NCBI RefSeq assembly: GCF_036370855.1
Contig: NC_088105.1
Span: 13,955,619-14,019,618, forward strand
Origin: Dromaius novaehollandiae
Lineage: Eukaryota > Chordata > Aves > Casuariiformes > Dromaiidae
Length of the DNA stretch: 64,000 nucleotides
Direction of reading: 5' to 3'
Shown: in pieces, positions 1-12,895 of the stretch
Layout: each line of letters opens with the position of its first letter
How positions within the stretch are numbered: the stretch's first letter is position 1
Program-made: the position numbers and the translations under genes
Notes under the pieces: generated by a model
What the model saw: the letters and a program-made list of their open reading frames with translations, nothing else
Told to the model about the DNA's origin: nothing
Database searches by the model: none

Positions 1-2440
1 CGTCTGCAGTTGCGGGGCTGCAGGACGCCCCGCTGAGCCAGCTCTGCCCCGACTCCGGCTGGCAGCTCCGTGGCACCTTGGGTGGCTCTGGGGCGTGGGA
101 GGGCTCAGCTCTGCCCCGTCGGTGCGTCTGTGGTGTCCCCGCTTCTCCCTTTGGACCATCCGTGTCTCGGCACGACGAGCCGCCCCCGGACCTGAGAAGA
201 GGCGCTGCTAAGTTGCCGTTTTATTGAATTCCCTTCCTTGTTGATCTGTTATTAGATTGTGGTTAGTGTTTCATTAGCGAGCCCCAGTGGGCATGAGTTC
301 ATTAGCGCTTTATTGGTTGGAGCTGCGCTTTGTTGCACTGGAGATGTATCGCGGAGAGCGCCGGCGCTCGTTGCAGTGATCGCACTAATGAGCTGCGGTT
401 CGGACAGGGTGTGCGGTGGCTTTCTAAGTGCCACAGCACAGATTTGCAGGGATGCTTGGCCCTCATCTGGGCATCAGAGCAAAGGCCTGGATTTATGAGA
501 GCACTGAACAACTCTGCTGTTGGGTCCTTCTGCGGCTTTGACTTTTTTGTTCCCTGCAGTTCTGCCACAGGCCCCTCAGCACAGGGGACTTTGGCTTCAC
601 GTGGCAGAAGCGCTTTCCCCAGGGCTTGCTGCTCTGCTGGGCCCCGAGCAGGCAGGAGGGGGACGAGCCGGGGCAGTCTGTGCTGCCCGCAGCGATCAGC
701 TAGATGTGGCATTGCCCAAGCCTCTCCCGAGAGCTCTGCATTGATTCTGTCCCAGTAGCATCTGCTGGGTGTTTTGTTAACGCCTTTGCTGAGAGGTACT
801 GGCCTGTCTGCACTTCTTTTCTGGGGCTATTATTCAGCCAAGGCCTGGCTAAAAGTAGTTTATCTAACCCCGAGATATTTTTCAGGTTTGCTGTCTCTTC
901 TAAGCTCAAATTAATCAGCACTTGGGATAGCCCAGAACAGAAAACCCGTGGCTCCAGCAGCTCGGAAGTGAAACCTGATGTGTTTAATCAATGAACGTTA
1001 GGAGCAATAAATCGGGTTGCAGTGCCGTAATGGGAGCAGCGCGATGCAGCCAGCCTGGGGACCGGGGACGGTGTCACAGCCTGCAGCTCGCGCTGTCGGG
1101 GAAGGAAAAATAGCAGGCTTAGCTTCAGAAGGGCTTCGGATGATTACTGCAAAGTAATTAGGCTGCAGCTCACCTTTTCTGGGTTAAATTGGGACATTTC
1201 GGTAGCATTCGACTTTGGATCCCTCAGTATGACCCCACTGCTGGTCTGGATCCTTAGCAAGCCGCAGAGGAGGGGGCTCTGGAGCGCGGCGCCGCTCTGC
1301 CTTTCACAGCGGAGAAGGGGAGTGTGGGAGGCTGCTCGGTCCTGTGCTTTTCACAGCACCTTCCCTGGAGCCTGTGCGCTCCTGGGCGGCAGCCCCACTG
1401 CTGCGGCACCCAAAAAGGCCTCTGTAGCAGCCAGAGCCCAAAGCAACCTGCTTGGGGCCGGAGACTTTTCCGAGTCATCTGTCTCTCCTGTCCCCATCAG
1501 CGACTTTACAATGGCTTTGAGGAACTGTATTTTCAGGTCTTTTATCATTAAATTACAGGTCAGGGCCAGCAGATTCTCCTGCCTGTCGGCTCTGGCTGCC
1601 AAAGTTAATACATCACGCGGCGCTGGAAGCGTCACATGGAGGCTCGTCACGGAGCGAGGCCGAGCGTTGCATGGGAGTGCCTGGCCTGGGCGTCCCTTTG
1701 CAGTAACACTGGTTAAATAAAAAGAGGATTAATTGGATTGCTCTTCTTTGAGGGCAGCACAGCAGGTGCGGGGCAGCCTGGCTGCTCTTGCAGCCTCTCG
1801 GGCTGTTATTTCACCACAGGTCTCTGTAACAAATTCCCTGCGCCAGACTCAGAGCTCAGGCTGTCCGACACTGCCTGGATGTGAGCTAAAGCCCCCAGCC
1901 CAGCACCTCCTGCACCGGGGTCCCTCCCGTGCAGCAGGCCATTGGCAGCGTGTGCGAGGTCCCGCTAGGGATGCTCAGCCGCAAAGCACTGCCTTTTCCC
2001 CTGCAAACCATGAGCGAGAGCTCCTGCAGGGGACAGGGCTTCGCTGCTGCACGGGAGGGGTTTGCTCAGCCTTGGCAGCTAGTTTAACCTCTTCCCCCCC
2101 ACCCTTGCTGGCCCCTCTCCATTTATAAAGTGCAAAAGCGGTTGGATTTAAGAGAATCTTGTTCTCTCCCTGAGAGTGGAGCAAAGCTTTGTGTGTATTC
2201 ACTGATCTTTTTTTTTTTTCTGTCCGGTGACTTCGAACTGAAACGGATCCTGTCACTATGCCGTCTGCCCTGGAGACGGGCGCAGGGCTCAGCAGGATCG
2301 GTGCTGTCAGGGGAGGCACGCGGGGGTGCACAAACCTCTCCCCACCCCTCTCGCCCTTCCCACCCGAGCCCCTTCAGCCCTCTCCCGAGCCTTCCCGGCC
2401 CGGGGGGATTAACTCGGCCTTTCCCTGCTCTGCTCCCCAG
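1..2440 (+). other. NOS1AP: NOS1AP intron upstream of the first visible coding exon
   Basis: No exon is recognised here. The first visible NOS1AP exon opens at 2441 after a clear acceptor (pyrimidine tract then CAG), and it corresponds to the third coding exon of the mammalian gene. The first two exons, which encode the N-terminus and the start of the PTB domain, must lie to the left of the window. Short open frames on both strands look like chance frames in GC-rich DNA. Confidence 0.75.
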
Positions 2441-5400
2441 TATGAGTTTAAAGCCAAGAACATCAAGAAGAAGAAAGTGAGCCTCATCGTCTCGGTGGAT
2501 GGCGTGAAGGTCATTCTGAAAAAGAAGAAGAAGGTAGGCGGCTCGCTCCTGGGGCGGCCCCGCGGCGGGGCGGCGCTTTGCGGGGGCAGAGCCAGGGCGT
2601 GCGGCTGCCCTGGGCTGAGCACAGCGCGAGCAGCTTTCCCCAGCCCGCTCGGCCCCTCGCCTGCCCTCCGGGGGCTTTTGTCCTCGCATGGCTCTGTGGC
2701 TGGGCGGAGGAGAGCACTGGCGAGGAGGGCTGGCGGGGCTGGCAGCCGGCTGCCTTTGTGCTGAGCATCCCCAGCTGGAGCGAGGAGGAGACCTGCCAGG
2801 CTCGCCGCGGGGGCAAAGCGTGCCGCTAATTCGAGCAGCAGGCGTGCCGGGAGGGAGAGCGCACGCGTCCCTGCTGCGGCGTGCACTGCTCTGGGGGCCC
2901 CGGCGTGATTGGCCTGCGCTGGGGGGGTTTTGGTGGTGCCCGTCCCCTCACAGCACTTCTCCAGGAGGGGTTTTTCACGTGCCCTGGGATTTCTGCTGCA
3001 GTCCGGGCACTTTCAGCCCACTGCTCGTGCTGCTGGGCACTCTGGTGCAGCTCGGGGCCACGTGTCTCCCAGGTCGCTGCCAGGCCCCTGCACCAAGCTC
3101 CCCCGGCAGAGCGGAGGGCGTCCCAGCAGGGACTAGGTGCGCTGGGAGGCGAGCCACGAGAGGGGGGGACGGTCAGCTCTGACAAAAGTCCCTGATGAAC
3201 CTTGTTCCCCAGCATGGCAGAACTGGCCCTGATGTGCAGAAGGGCTCGTGGGGACCCCGGGGAGGTGGTGGCACGGAGCCAGTCCCCAGCGAGGCCCAGC
3301 CCCTGCCGCGAAGGCTTGCAAGCGAGCAGCAGCCGACCCGCGGCAAGGGCCCCTGGGTCGGCCCCTTCGGTGCTGTTCTCGATCTCAAGGGCAGCATCTG
3401 ACGTACTCATTTTCAGTTTCTTTCATTGCAGAAAAAAGAGTGGGCCTGGGATGAGAACAAAATGCTCGTCATGCACGACCCTATCTACAGGTAAGGCTCA
3501 GCGGCGCTGGCGCTCGCGACTGGCGCGGCACCAGAGGCAATCGCCCTCCCGCTTTACGGGCTCCCTCCTGCTGAGGGAGCACTGCCAGAAACATTTCGGA
3601 TGGGCTTTAGCAGTGGTGTGCTGCGGAGGCTGGGCATCTGCCAGCACCCCAGGGCCTGCCCTGGAAAGCACTGCATGTGGTCTTGCCAGTCTCCTGGGTA
3701 CCAGAGATGATGTGCGCGTTGCGGACTGTACTCTCCCCCTCCTGTCTGTCCCTGCAGGATATTCTACGTGTCCCATGACTCCCAGGATCTAAAGATCTTC
3801 AGCTACATTGCCAGGGATGGGTCTAGCAATGTCTTCAGGTGTAACGTCTTCAAGTCCAAGAAGAAGGTAAGACGTTCGGATGCACATCCCTCTGTCCTGG
3901 GGCCTTGGGGGCTTGGCCGGGACAGGCCCCCGCCATGTCGAGCTGCGGCACAGCTGACTTGCATCTCAGTTGTGCTGGGGAGGTCCCCTGGTGCACCCCT
4001 GTGCCGGGCAGCCCGGCTGAGGCCGCGCTCCTTGTCCCCTCTCCACGTCTCAGAGCCAAGCCATGCGCATCGTCCGGACGGTGGGACAGGCGTTCGAGGT
4101 CTGCCACAAGCTGAGCCTCCAGCACACCCAGCAAAACGCAGACGGGCAGGAGGACGGCGACAGCGAGAGGAACGGGGACGACCTGGACGTCCCAGGTACC
4201 GTGCCCCTGCCGAGGGGCAGCGTGCCGGGGCGTGGGTCCTCACTGGTGCTGGGAGCTGGCAGATGCAGTCTGCGGAGGTGCTGCCTTTCCGTGACGCTCA
4301 CTGCCGGCTGCGGGGAACGGATTTGCCCAGCAATCTGGCCTGCAGAGCCCTGCGCTCAGGCTGGGCTCTCGCACAGCTAGGAGCCTTCGCAAGGTGTTAG
4401 CCTTCATCCTCACGGACGTCCCTCTTGCTGGGAGCCCATTAGCAGCAATCCAGACTCTGCTGGATGCTTAAGCTCTCTCTGTGCTCTGTGCCGCAAGCGT
4501 TTCCTCCCAGCTGCCAGGAAAGGGGCCCTGAGCACAGCCGTGCCCCGAGGTCCCTGCGTGGCTCGCTCTCAGCTCTCAGCCGCAGTTAGCCCAGGCCAAG
4601 CAGCTCCTGCCAAGCGGCGGCCCCGCTCGCTCGCCCCTCTCGCCGTGCCCGGTTGGATCCCTGGCTGGTCCCGGTGCCCGTGTGCGTCCAAGCCCACTGC
4701 CTGCTCTGCCGCCCGTGCCGTGGGCCCCAGCGCAGTGCTCAGCCCAGCTTCCAAATCCTGCTGGGAGCGGCCTGGCCTTTGTCCGCTGCTTCCTCACCGC
4801 TTCTACGAGTAACGCTGCTGTGATGCCGTGGTTATCAGGCTGCCCCGATTGTCCTGGGCCGCTCATTGTTTGTTTTTCCTCCACACGATGTCCCGGTGCT
4901 GAGATATGGCGCCCAGGGGACTTCTGAGCATCCGTTTTTGCCTGGAATCTCTTGTTTACCGCTCTGTGGCTTTCGCTGCGTGGCGGCACGTTTCTCCCGG
5001 AGCCACGGGTTTCGCGCTGCCGCCCCCAAAGCAGCGGGGCGCCCTGGGCATGCGGGGCCGGCGCGCGGGAGGGTTTGCTCTGACGGTGCCCCCGCCGCAG
5101 GCTGCCGCCTGGGCGGTGCGGAGAAGGCGGCCGCCTCTGCGGAGGAGACGGACATCGACGCCGTGGAGCTCCCGCTGGCGGGGACCGACGTGCTGGAGTT
5201 CAGCCGGGGGGTGACGGACCTGGACGCCGTGGGGCGGGATGCGAGCGCCTACGCTGACGCCAAGGTACGGCCCCGACTTGTGGGAGCGGCTGGGCCGGGC
5301 ACCGCGCGGGCCCCGCTGGGGAGGTATTTTACAGCGTTCCCCGGCGCCCGGATCAAAGGCGCCCGCCGCCCCCCTGCCAACCTCTGATGCGGGGCCAGCC

Positions 5401-8400
5401 CTCTCCCGGGAGAGCCGTGTCCGGGCCCAGCTGCCTGCAGCGGCACAGGGAGGGTCAGAGCTGGGAGGATTTTTTTCCACCCCTCCTCCAAAATAAAGGC
5501 TTTTTTTTGATGCACTGGAAATTTCCATGGGAATCTTCTGCCTTTTCTGAAATTTTCTGCAAAATCGTTTGCGCTTTTGTCAACACACACAGAAGTGCAG
5601 GCGGGGAAGGGAGGCTGGGGTCGGCGAGCCCGTCACCCTGCCGGAGGCGGGCTCGGCGGAGCGTAATTGCTCCTGGCAGATGCTGCTTTTGCGGCTGGTG
5701 ACACAGGCTCCGTCCTTCCCCAGGCATCTGCTCCTGTGCCTCGCGAGCTGCTGCGTGAGCAGATTTTCCTGGGCTCTAACCTAATTCCCCTTGGCCACAG
5801 GATAAGCTGTTCTACTGCCGGAGGCTTTGTCCTTGACACAACTTAAAAATACCGTTTTCGAAGTTTTTCAGCAGCCCTCCTCCCAGCTCCTGCAGCCAGG
5901 GCTTGCAAGATGTCCTCTTGCTGCACGCACGTGCTCACGCTCTCGATGCCGATGTTTTTGCAGGGCTGCCTCCACTCGGAAAGCATCCTGATGGCGTCAC
6001 CCAAAATGCTGCTGCCCTCCTCTGCCCAGCTGCCCGACCTGGGCACGCCGCTCTCGGCCCACCACCAAATGCAGCTCCTCCAGCAGCTCCTGCAGCAGCA
6101 GCAGCAGCAGACGCAAGTGGCCGTGGCACAGGTTGTCCCTGCCGTGTCCCGGGGCGGGTGGCAGGGTGCGGGGGCACAGGGGGCTCCGGGGAGGTGGCGC
6201 AAAGCTGCCGGTGCAAGGGATGGGGAGGGACCGGGCTGTGCAGCAAGGGGAGAGCTGAGGAAATGGAGGAAAAATGGGACAGGCTGGAGGGAGCAGGGCT
6301 GTCCATGGGAAAACCTGTCTGTCCATCCCATCCGCATCCTGGAGACGGTACGGGGAGGGGACTGGGATGCAGCCTGCTGCCTGGCCCCCAGCGGCAGCAT
6401 GCCAGAGGGTCCATCTGCCACGGCCTGTCCCAGCTCACACTCTGCCAGCGGACAGCAAGTGCCTATAGATAGCACGGATGACGGTGGTAGCTGGCTCCGT
6501 TTCTCCGTGACATGCGTTCCCTGGCAGCAAGCTAGGCTTGCAGCTACAGTGCGCCAAGGAGGAGGGCTGGTCTCCACGTGACCCCTCCAGACTTAGCCCC
6601 CGGGAAGGTGCTCTTCTTCGTCCCAGGCTGCGTTGAATCCTGCACCCGCGGGGTGGCCCTTCTTCTGGGCCCCCTTTCCTATGGAGGCGTGGGGGCACAG
6701 GGATGTCTCGGCACGAGGAGGGATCCTGGTCAGTGTCCAGTCCCTTTCTGGCTCCTGAAACTTCATCTGACTTACTACGTTTGCTTTACCTGTTCCCTGA
6801 CGCCTCCCAGAGCCCTCTCCACTTGCTCGACTTTCCTCCTGGTCCCAGCAGCCTTTCTGTGCTTTCCGTGGTTTCTCTCTTCATGCATCAAAGTATGGCA
6901 CCGGTCCTGGCTGCGCTACTGCCCCGGGAGCCTGCGTGCCCTCCACGGTCACCAACTCTGGGAAACATTTCCTGCCGGGAAGAGTGATTCACATCCTAGG
7001 GGGAGGCCATTACATCTAGATGTAGTAAAAAGATACTTTTGCTTGGGCAAAGCTTATCAAGCAAATCTGGGTCCCTCTCTGGCAGGGACTTGTCATCTTT
7101 GGTAGTCCCAATCCTTGTGTCACCTGAAGGTCTTTGCAGCAGTGATTCCTTTTTCTTCTCTCTTCCAGATAAAATCTATGACATGGGGTAAGGCCATTTC
7201 TTGGCTGGGTCCTGGGATAACAGCCACTGGCCTCATTCTCCTTTCTGCAGCGGCTGACACTTGCCGCTGGACCTTTGCCCACCCAAGGATGGTTCTGGTC
7301 CCGAGAGCTGTTACTTAGCTACTCCCTCACCCATTCATGTGTGCCGTGGTGATTTTGTGTCGTTCTGATTTATTAATGAAAAAGTTGTTCTCTATGATGT
7401 CAAATGCCTTTCAGATGACTGAATACATGACATCAACACCTTCATCAATAGCACTGGTTATCTTCTCTCCAAAGTACTGAGTCAGTTTGTCTCTGAGTGC
7501 ACGATGATTGGCATGGGCTTTATTCCCTGCTAACAAAGCCGGTAGATCCGCTATATTGTCCAGGACCTCTGTCAGACTGATGGGTCCACATTACCTCGGC
7601 CTGTAATTACTTGGCTGGGAATGAAATGTCATTTAGTCCCCTCTCGTTGACCAGAGAGACCTGGCATTTGCGAGGCATTTCCCAACACCTGTAGAAGGTT
7701 AAGGGCAGGTTAAGGGAATCAGTGCTGGGTGTTATCCCCAGAGCACCCGGTGGCACAAGCTGCTGCCCGGCTGCAAGATGTGAGGTTTGGGCGCTGCTCA
7801 CTGCTTCGCCTGGCCAGTCCAAGGCATCGCCTGAGCCCTGCTGCGGACACGGCTGCCCTGCTGTGAGGAAGGGTGATGTCCGTGCTGACACTGCAACCCC
7901 CAAGCTTCGCTTTGTATTGCATTGCCCTGCCCGCGCAGGCCGGCCTCCCGCTTCCTCCGAGCTTTCCCCGAGTGTGGGGTGCTCCAGCCTTCGCCGGGCA
8001 TGGGCATGGCCTTGCAGTCCTATGGGCTGCATTTAGGCAGTGCAGGAGAAACCAGGCAGCAGCTGCCGCATGCAGGCACGGAGCGCTGCCTCCTGCTCTG
8101 CGTTGCGCCAGGGCGCTGCTCTCTGTCTTGTGGTCCTGAGCGCGTTCCCGGGGGATGTCCTCGCTCAAGCTCAGCTCTGCCACCCGAGGTGCCGGAGGCT
8201 GTCATGCCAGGCATGGCCAGGGCTGTTTGCAGCTCCGGTGCAGCTCTTGCGCTCCCTCTCCCGGCAGCGGCAGCAATGAGCAGGACCCCGTGTTGTGTGA
8301 AGGACCGGGTCTGGGAAACCTGCCCAAAGAGAGAGCTCAGCCGGGGCAGGCTCCCAGCCCGCTCCTGCACCCCCCACAGCGGCTGAGCCTGTCTTTTCTT

Positions 8401-9823
8401 CCTCATCCCTCTGGCGTCCTCCCATGCTGCCTTTTCTCCTGCGTCGCTGGCTGCCTCTCCGTGGGCTCTTCTGTGGCTGCACCCTCCCCTTCCACAGCCT
8501 GCTCTTGCTCTCTCTGGGCTCGAGCCGGCTCGGCGCCGCTGCGGCAGCTGGGGAGAGGGGAGCCGCGGGGACGCCCAGGGTGGTGCCGATGGCTTGATGG
8601 CTCGGCTCTTCCATCGTTCTCCTCTCTCGGACTCCTCCTCCTTCATGGGGAGCAAGCAGTTGGTGCGTTGATAAAGCAATGCCCACAGCAGAGTGGTTTC
8701 TCAGCCGGATGGTTAGGCAGGACACGGGCGAGCCCTCGCGGAGGGGCCGTGGCGGGGCGGTCAGCCCCGTCCTGTGTTGGGGCGATGCGCTGGCGGAGCT
8801 GTGCCGCGGGCGCTCACCAGCTCTCCGCCTCTGCCGCAGGTTCACTTGCTGAAGGACCAGCTGGCCGCGGAGGCCGCCGCGCGCCTGGAGGCGCAGGCTC
8901 GAGTGCACCAGCTCCTGCTGCAGAACAAGGACTTGCTGCAGCACATCTCGCTCCTGGTGAAGCAGGTGCAGGAGCTGGAGCTGAAGCTCTCGGGGAACAC
9001 CACCAGTAAGAGCTCCTTCCCCTCCCGCCCCCCTCGCGGCTAGCCAGGGGCCCCAGCCTGGCTGCGTGGACTGCCCCGCTCCTGCTGCCCTTGGGGCACC
9101 CCACTTTGCCCCCCACTCCCCTGGGGCTGTGTCCTGCCCCCTTCCCAGAGCGCATTTGCAGCGTTTTGGTGTAGGGGCGAAACCGCTGCTGTTCTGGCAC
9201 GGCTTGTGTGCGTGCAGCAGTGCTCGCGCGTGGCACGGATGGGGAGCATGGAGAGGTTGGTGTGGACAGGGGCAGTCACACGTGTCCATCGGCTGTGCGT
9301 CTGCTTTCTGCAGCGGCTGCGTGGTCTCGGCTACTCGAAACCTAGCCAGAGGTGGTGGTGAGACGGTGGGCAGAGCCGGGCGGCGCCGCCTCCCTCTCAG
9401 CTGCGCCCTTCTCTTGCAGTGGGCTCCCAGGACAGTCTGCTGGAGATCACCTTCCGCTCCAACGCGCTCCCTGTGCTCTGCGACCCCACCACCCCGCAGC
9501 CCGAGGACACCCACCCGCCGCCGCTGGGCCCGGGCTCTGGCTTCCCCGGCGCCCTGGGCAGCCCCATAGGTAGGAACGACTGCCTGGTGAAGCTGGAGTG
9601 CTACCGGTTCGTGCCGGGCTCGGGGCCGTGCGCCCCGGAGCCGCTCCTGGGCAGCCTGGAGCTCATCAAGTTCCGCGAGTCAGGCATTGCCTCCGAGTAC
9701 GAGTCCAACACGGACGAGAGCGAGGAGCGTGACTCGTGGTCCCAAGAGGAACCGCCACGCCTGCTCAACGTCCAGCCCAGGCAGGACCTGGGCGACAGCC
9801 TGGAGGACGAGATCGCGGTGTAG
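2441..9823 (+). CDS. NOS1AP: Nitric oxide synthase 1 adaptor protein (CAPON), 5'-partial, eight exons
   Basis: Cytoplasmic adaptor that links neuronal NO synthase to other partners through an N-terminal PTB domain and a C-terminal PDZ ligand. Coding exons: 2441-2533, 3432-3490, 3758-3866, 4054-4195, 5101-5264, 5964-6131, 8840-9005 and 9420-9823. All have GT-AG borders, the phases join without a break, and TAG ends at 9823. The 434 visible residues begin inside the PTB domain ([14 protein letters not shown], then [20 protein letters not shown] and [17 protein letters not shown]). An acidic linker ([10 protein letters not shown]), a short Gln run and a coiled coil ([20 protein letters not shown]) follow. 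The protein ends in DEIAV, a class of C-terminus that binds the nNOS PDZ domain. About 60 N-terminal residues are missing to the left; the human protein is 506 residues. The internal ExF motif of mammals reads E-C-Y here. Largest intron 6132-8839. Confidence 0.96.
6093..6110 (+). repeat. (CAG)6 encoding part of the NOS1AP Gln-rich segment
   Basis: Six pure CAG codons close a Gln/Leu-rich stretch ([16 protein letters not shown]) just before the coiled-coil exon. The tract is short and similar in size to the human one as I remember it, with no sign of expansion. Confidence 0.85.
7350..7530 (-). mobile_element. Decayed non-LTR (CR1/L2-like) reverse transcriptase remnant
   Basis: Translating the minus strand of 7380-7500 gives [11 protein letters not shown], a TGA, then KAFDII. 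This matches the conserved LINE reverse transcriptase block around DVVYLDFSKAFD, in which the first catalytic Asp lies; here the Asp position is degenerate. The upstream residues [11 protein letters not shown] also fit the family spacing. Frame is lost on both sides and a stop interrupts the motif, so this is an inactive relic in the NOS1AP intron 6132-8839. Assignment to CR1 rather than L2 is uncertain, and the ends are approximate. Confidence 0.5.
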
Positions 9824-12800
9824 GGACGGCGGGAGGTGGTGCGGAGCAGCCGGGACCCCTGATCCCGGTCTCTTCTGCTGCAGAGGTGCTGCCTGACCGG
9901 GCCGTGAGGCAACGCCAGGCTGCTCTTTCCCCAGCTGGTGCCACGTGCCGGGTCTCAGCGCAGGGAGCCTTGCAATGGTCCCAGCTTTAGGGAGGCAAGG
10001 ATGTGCCCGAGTATTGCCGCGGTCCCTCCGTCAGGAGAGCATGCCCGCAGCAGCCTGCCGGGAGCAGGGCGCAGACTCCTCCTTCCCTTGGCCGCATACC
10101 CCTGCTGTCAGCCGCGTTGTCCTGAGCCCAGCCAGGCCTCAGCACCTTTTGCTTTGCCCCAGGCTCCACAGCACGCAGCTGGGAAACCTGAGGAGATGGG
10201 GATGGAGCAGCTCTCAGTGCGGTGACTGGCGTCGGCTGGTCACGTCCCAGCCTCCGGGGAGGATGGTGAGCGGGAGCGTGGGGCAGCTTGCATCCGGGGC
10301 CCTGCGGCTTGCATGGCAGCGAGTGGGCTGTGCTGGTGGCGCGCACACGCGCCGCGCTGCAGCATGCGGGACCTGCATGCTGGGCTGGAGCAGCTTCGGC
10401 ACGCCAGCCCCGGAGAGAGCACTCGGCACCAGGCAGCAAGCGGCGAGGTGCTCGTGCGGTTGCCTTGCCCCTACCTCTGCAAGCCGCATTTCGGGGCCAG
10501 GCAGAAGCCGGAGTGCCCGGCCGTTGCCACAGAACTGCCCGGGAGCTGCAGACTGTGGGGAGCACAGTGGTGGGCCCTGGGTGCTGGTGCGGGCCCGAGC
10601 CTGGGCATGGGCTGCAGTTTCCCTGCAGCCTTATTAGCCTGCCTGGTCGCTGCGGCAGGAGCCCCGGCTGTACTGTTGGAGCGCGAAGGATGACTGAGAC
10701 AGGGCACGTGAGCGAAAGGCGAAGGGAAGGCAGTGAGGGGCAGCGGGACAAGGCTGGGGAGGAGCCAGAGGGCTGAGCCCAGCCGGCACAGGATGGCCAG
10801 GCCTGGGGCAGGGTGCTGGGGTTGGTGGCACAAGCCGGATGGGGATGGTGTTGGCAGGAGGAGGGCACGCGGGCGCTGCCTGCTCCTCCCCAGGGCTGCA
10901 GTGTGCAGACGGGCAACGCTCCTCGCAGAGGGGGCCAACCCTGGCCCCGCGGGCAGGAGTGTGAGGAAGGCACGGTGCGGGCGGCTGGGATGCGGCGCGG
11001 GGATGTGCAGCGTCTTCCCGTCACTGCCTGCACCCCCGGAGCACCACCCTTGGGCTCCTCAGGATGGCTGCTGGTTTGAGAGCCTTTATGGTGCTCTCGC
11101 ATCATGTTTTCAAGCACTTCCCTGCCACCACAACCCTCTTCATAGACAAATCTTCCCATTTCCAGGCAGTCACTTGCTCCCCAGCCTGGTTGGGGGATGC
11201 AGTGCTGGCCGCTGTCATGTGCAGCAATGCCGCACGTGCAGCCCCTCGAGGGCAGCCAGTCCTCCTCCTCCTCCCCAAGCCCTGGAAGTGCACCACTAGC
11301 TACTGCAGGGGCTGCTGTGGGGCCATTTGGTGGCACGGTGTCCGGGTTGTGCTGCTGGTGACCCTGCTCCCGGGCACCGTCTGGGTTTGCAATGGTGGCT
11401 TCAGAGGGCCAGCTGGCCCCAGTCCGTGGGGGCAGAGGAAGGGGGCTCGCAGGCCCCCGCCCCCAAACGCCGTCCAGATGGCGATGCAATTCCAGCTGCG
11501 TGCTGAGCAATGCTGGCAGAAGAGGTGCTGCGAGCCGCCTAGTTGCCACGTGCTGCAGGGCTCAGCGTCCGCGTTGGGCTAACACGGGAGGAGCTGCAGG
11601 GCGCCGGGAGGAAGCTGCTTGGGCAGCACGGGGGTCGGGCGGCTGGGCTAGCAACGGCAGGGGCACCCCCCGCACAGGTGGGCCCCTCCGTCTCTCCTGT
11701 TCGCATCCTCCAGACAAGTGAGTCTAGGGTCTCAGCACCCCCCGGAGCCTGCGGCGCTTGTGGCTGGTAGCCCTGGCTGCTCCAAAGGATCCAGAGCTTT
11801 TGTCTTTCCTGCAAGTGCGTTTGTCAGCTGCCCGCTGCCGCGGTCTGTGCGAGGCCGCAGCCGATGGGGTGCGAGCCCGTCCTGACGTCCGCCCCGCTGC
11901 TCGCAGGAGCAGTGGAAGTGGTGGGGATCGGCACGGGCATCTTCCTCTCCTGCCACCCTCCTGTCCTGCTTCTGCTTAGCTTTGCTGCTTCCCGCTGCTC
12001 TCGCCTTCTCCAGCTCTGTCTCTGCTAGACCTGCCTGCAGCTACCCCGAGCCGAGCATCTCCCGGGCTCCGGCCCCTGCCCTCCACCAGCCCTCGCCTGC
12101 CGCCGCGAGGGCCATGGCTGCGCTCTGGCCATAGGCGGGGGGCTGGAGGGGAGGACGCGTCCCCACGCCCCAAGCAGCGGGGCGGCCGGGAGGAGCGGGT
12201 GCTGGTGGCGGGACACACCGGGTGCTCCTGTCCTGTCGCCACCGATGCCCCTGTACGCTGTGTCCTGCCGGCCCCGAGCTGCGCTGCCACAAGCATAGCT
12301 CTGCTGGCCTCCGTGCCAGGGGGTCCTGGTGTCCCGCAGCCACCTCTCAGTGCTGGGAGGTGAAGCAGGAAGAGGGTGGCCACCAAGGGCCACCCAAAGG
12401 TGGGAGAGGAGCCTGGTCCCCATGAGCGAGGTGGAGAAGGGGCTGCATGAGACGTGCCGCGGGCAGGGCAGCGAGGCGGGGATGAGCTCGGAGAGGGGTT
12501 TCCGTGCAGGTGGGCAGCCCGTCGCAGGGGTGGCAGGAACTGGGCCGTGGGCACAGGGGGCAAGCGCAGGGAGAGGGGGAGAGATGGGGCTGGACCAAGC
12601 GCAGCCCGGACTGCTGCGTCGCCCCGCTGCACCACGGGTTGTACACGTGTAAATCGTCCTCCCCCCAGGGCAGCGCTGCCTCTGAACCGCCTCTCTAGCC
12701 TCACACTTTTGTTATGGACCTCGACTGAGGATTTATAGCTCTATTTTTTGTCCTTTCTTTTCCTACAACTGTCGTGTTACTAACTGTCGACTCAATCTAT

Positions 12801-12895
12801 CTGGGAAACCAGTCTGTCAATGTAAGTGCACTTAACCCTTGGGTGTTGTCATTAGGTGATCAGCTTTTGCTAAATAAATCTTTCTATTTCTCAAG
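9824..12895 (+). other. NOS1AP: NOS1AP 3' untranslated region
   Basis: About 3 kb of GC-rich sequence follows the NOS1AP stop. From about 12690 it turns AT-rich and reaches an AATAAA at 12873-12878. No splice-flanked coding exon is recognised in it. Mammalian NOS1AP transcripts also carry long 3' UTRs. The extent is inferred from the signal position and would need RNA data. Confidence 0.6.
12873..12878 (+). terminator. NOS1AP: Poly(A) signal AATAAA of NOS1AP
   Basis: Canonical AATAAA in an AT-rich stretch, followed about 20-30 bases later by T/GT-rich sequence (TTTTCTGTTGTCTC), as expected for a cleavage site. It is the first convincing canonical signal after the NOS1AP stop and lies about 330 bp from the convergent SPATA46 poly(A) signal. 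Confidence 0.6.

Noticed and set aside
8171-9514. 447-codon minus-strand open frame
   Set aside because: Antisense shadow of two NOS1AP exons whose plus-strand frame is clearly conserved.
9987-11549. 520-codon open frame on the minus strand
   Set aside because: Lies antisense in the GC-rich NOS1AP 3' UTR. It has no domain or conserved motif, its composition follows the GC content, and there is no promoter or poly(A) context.
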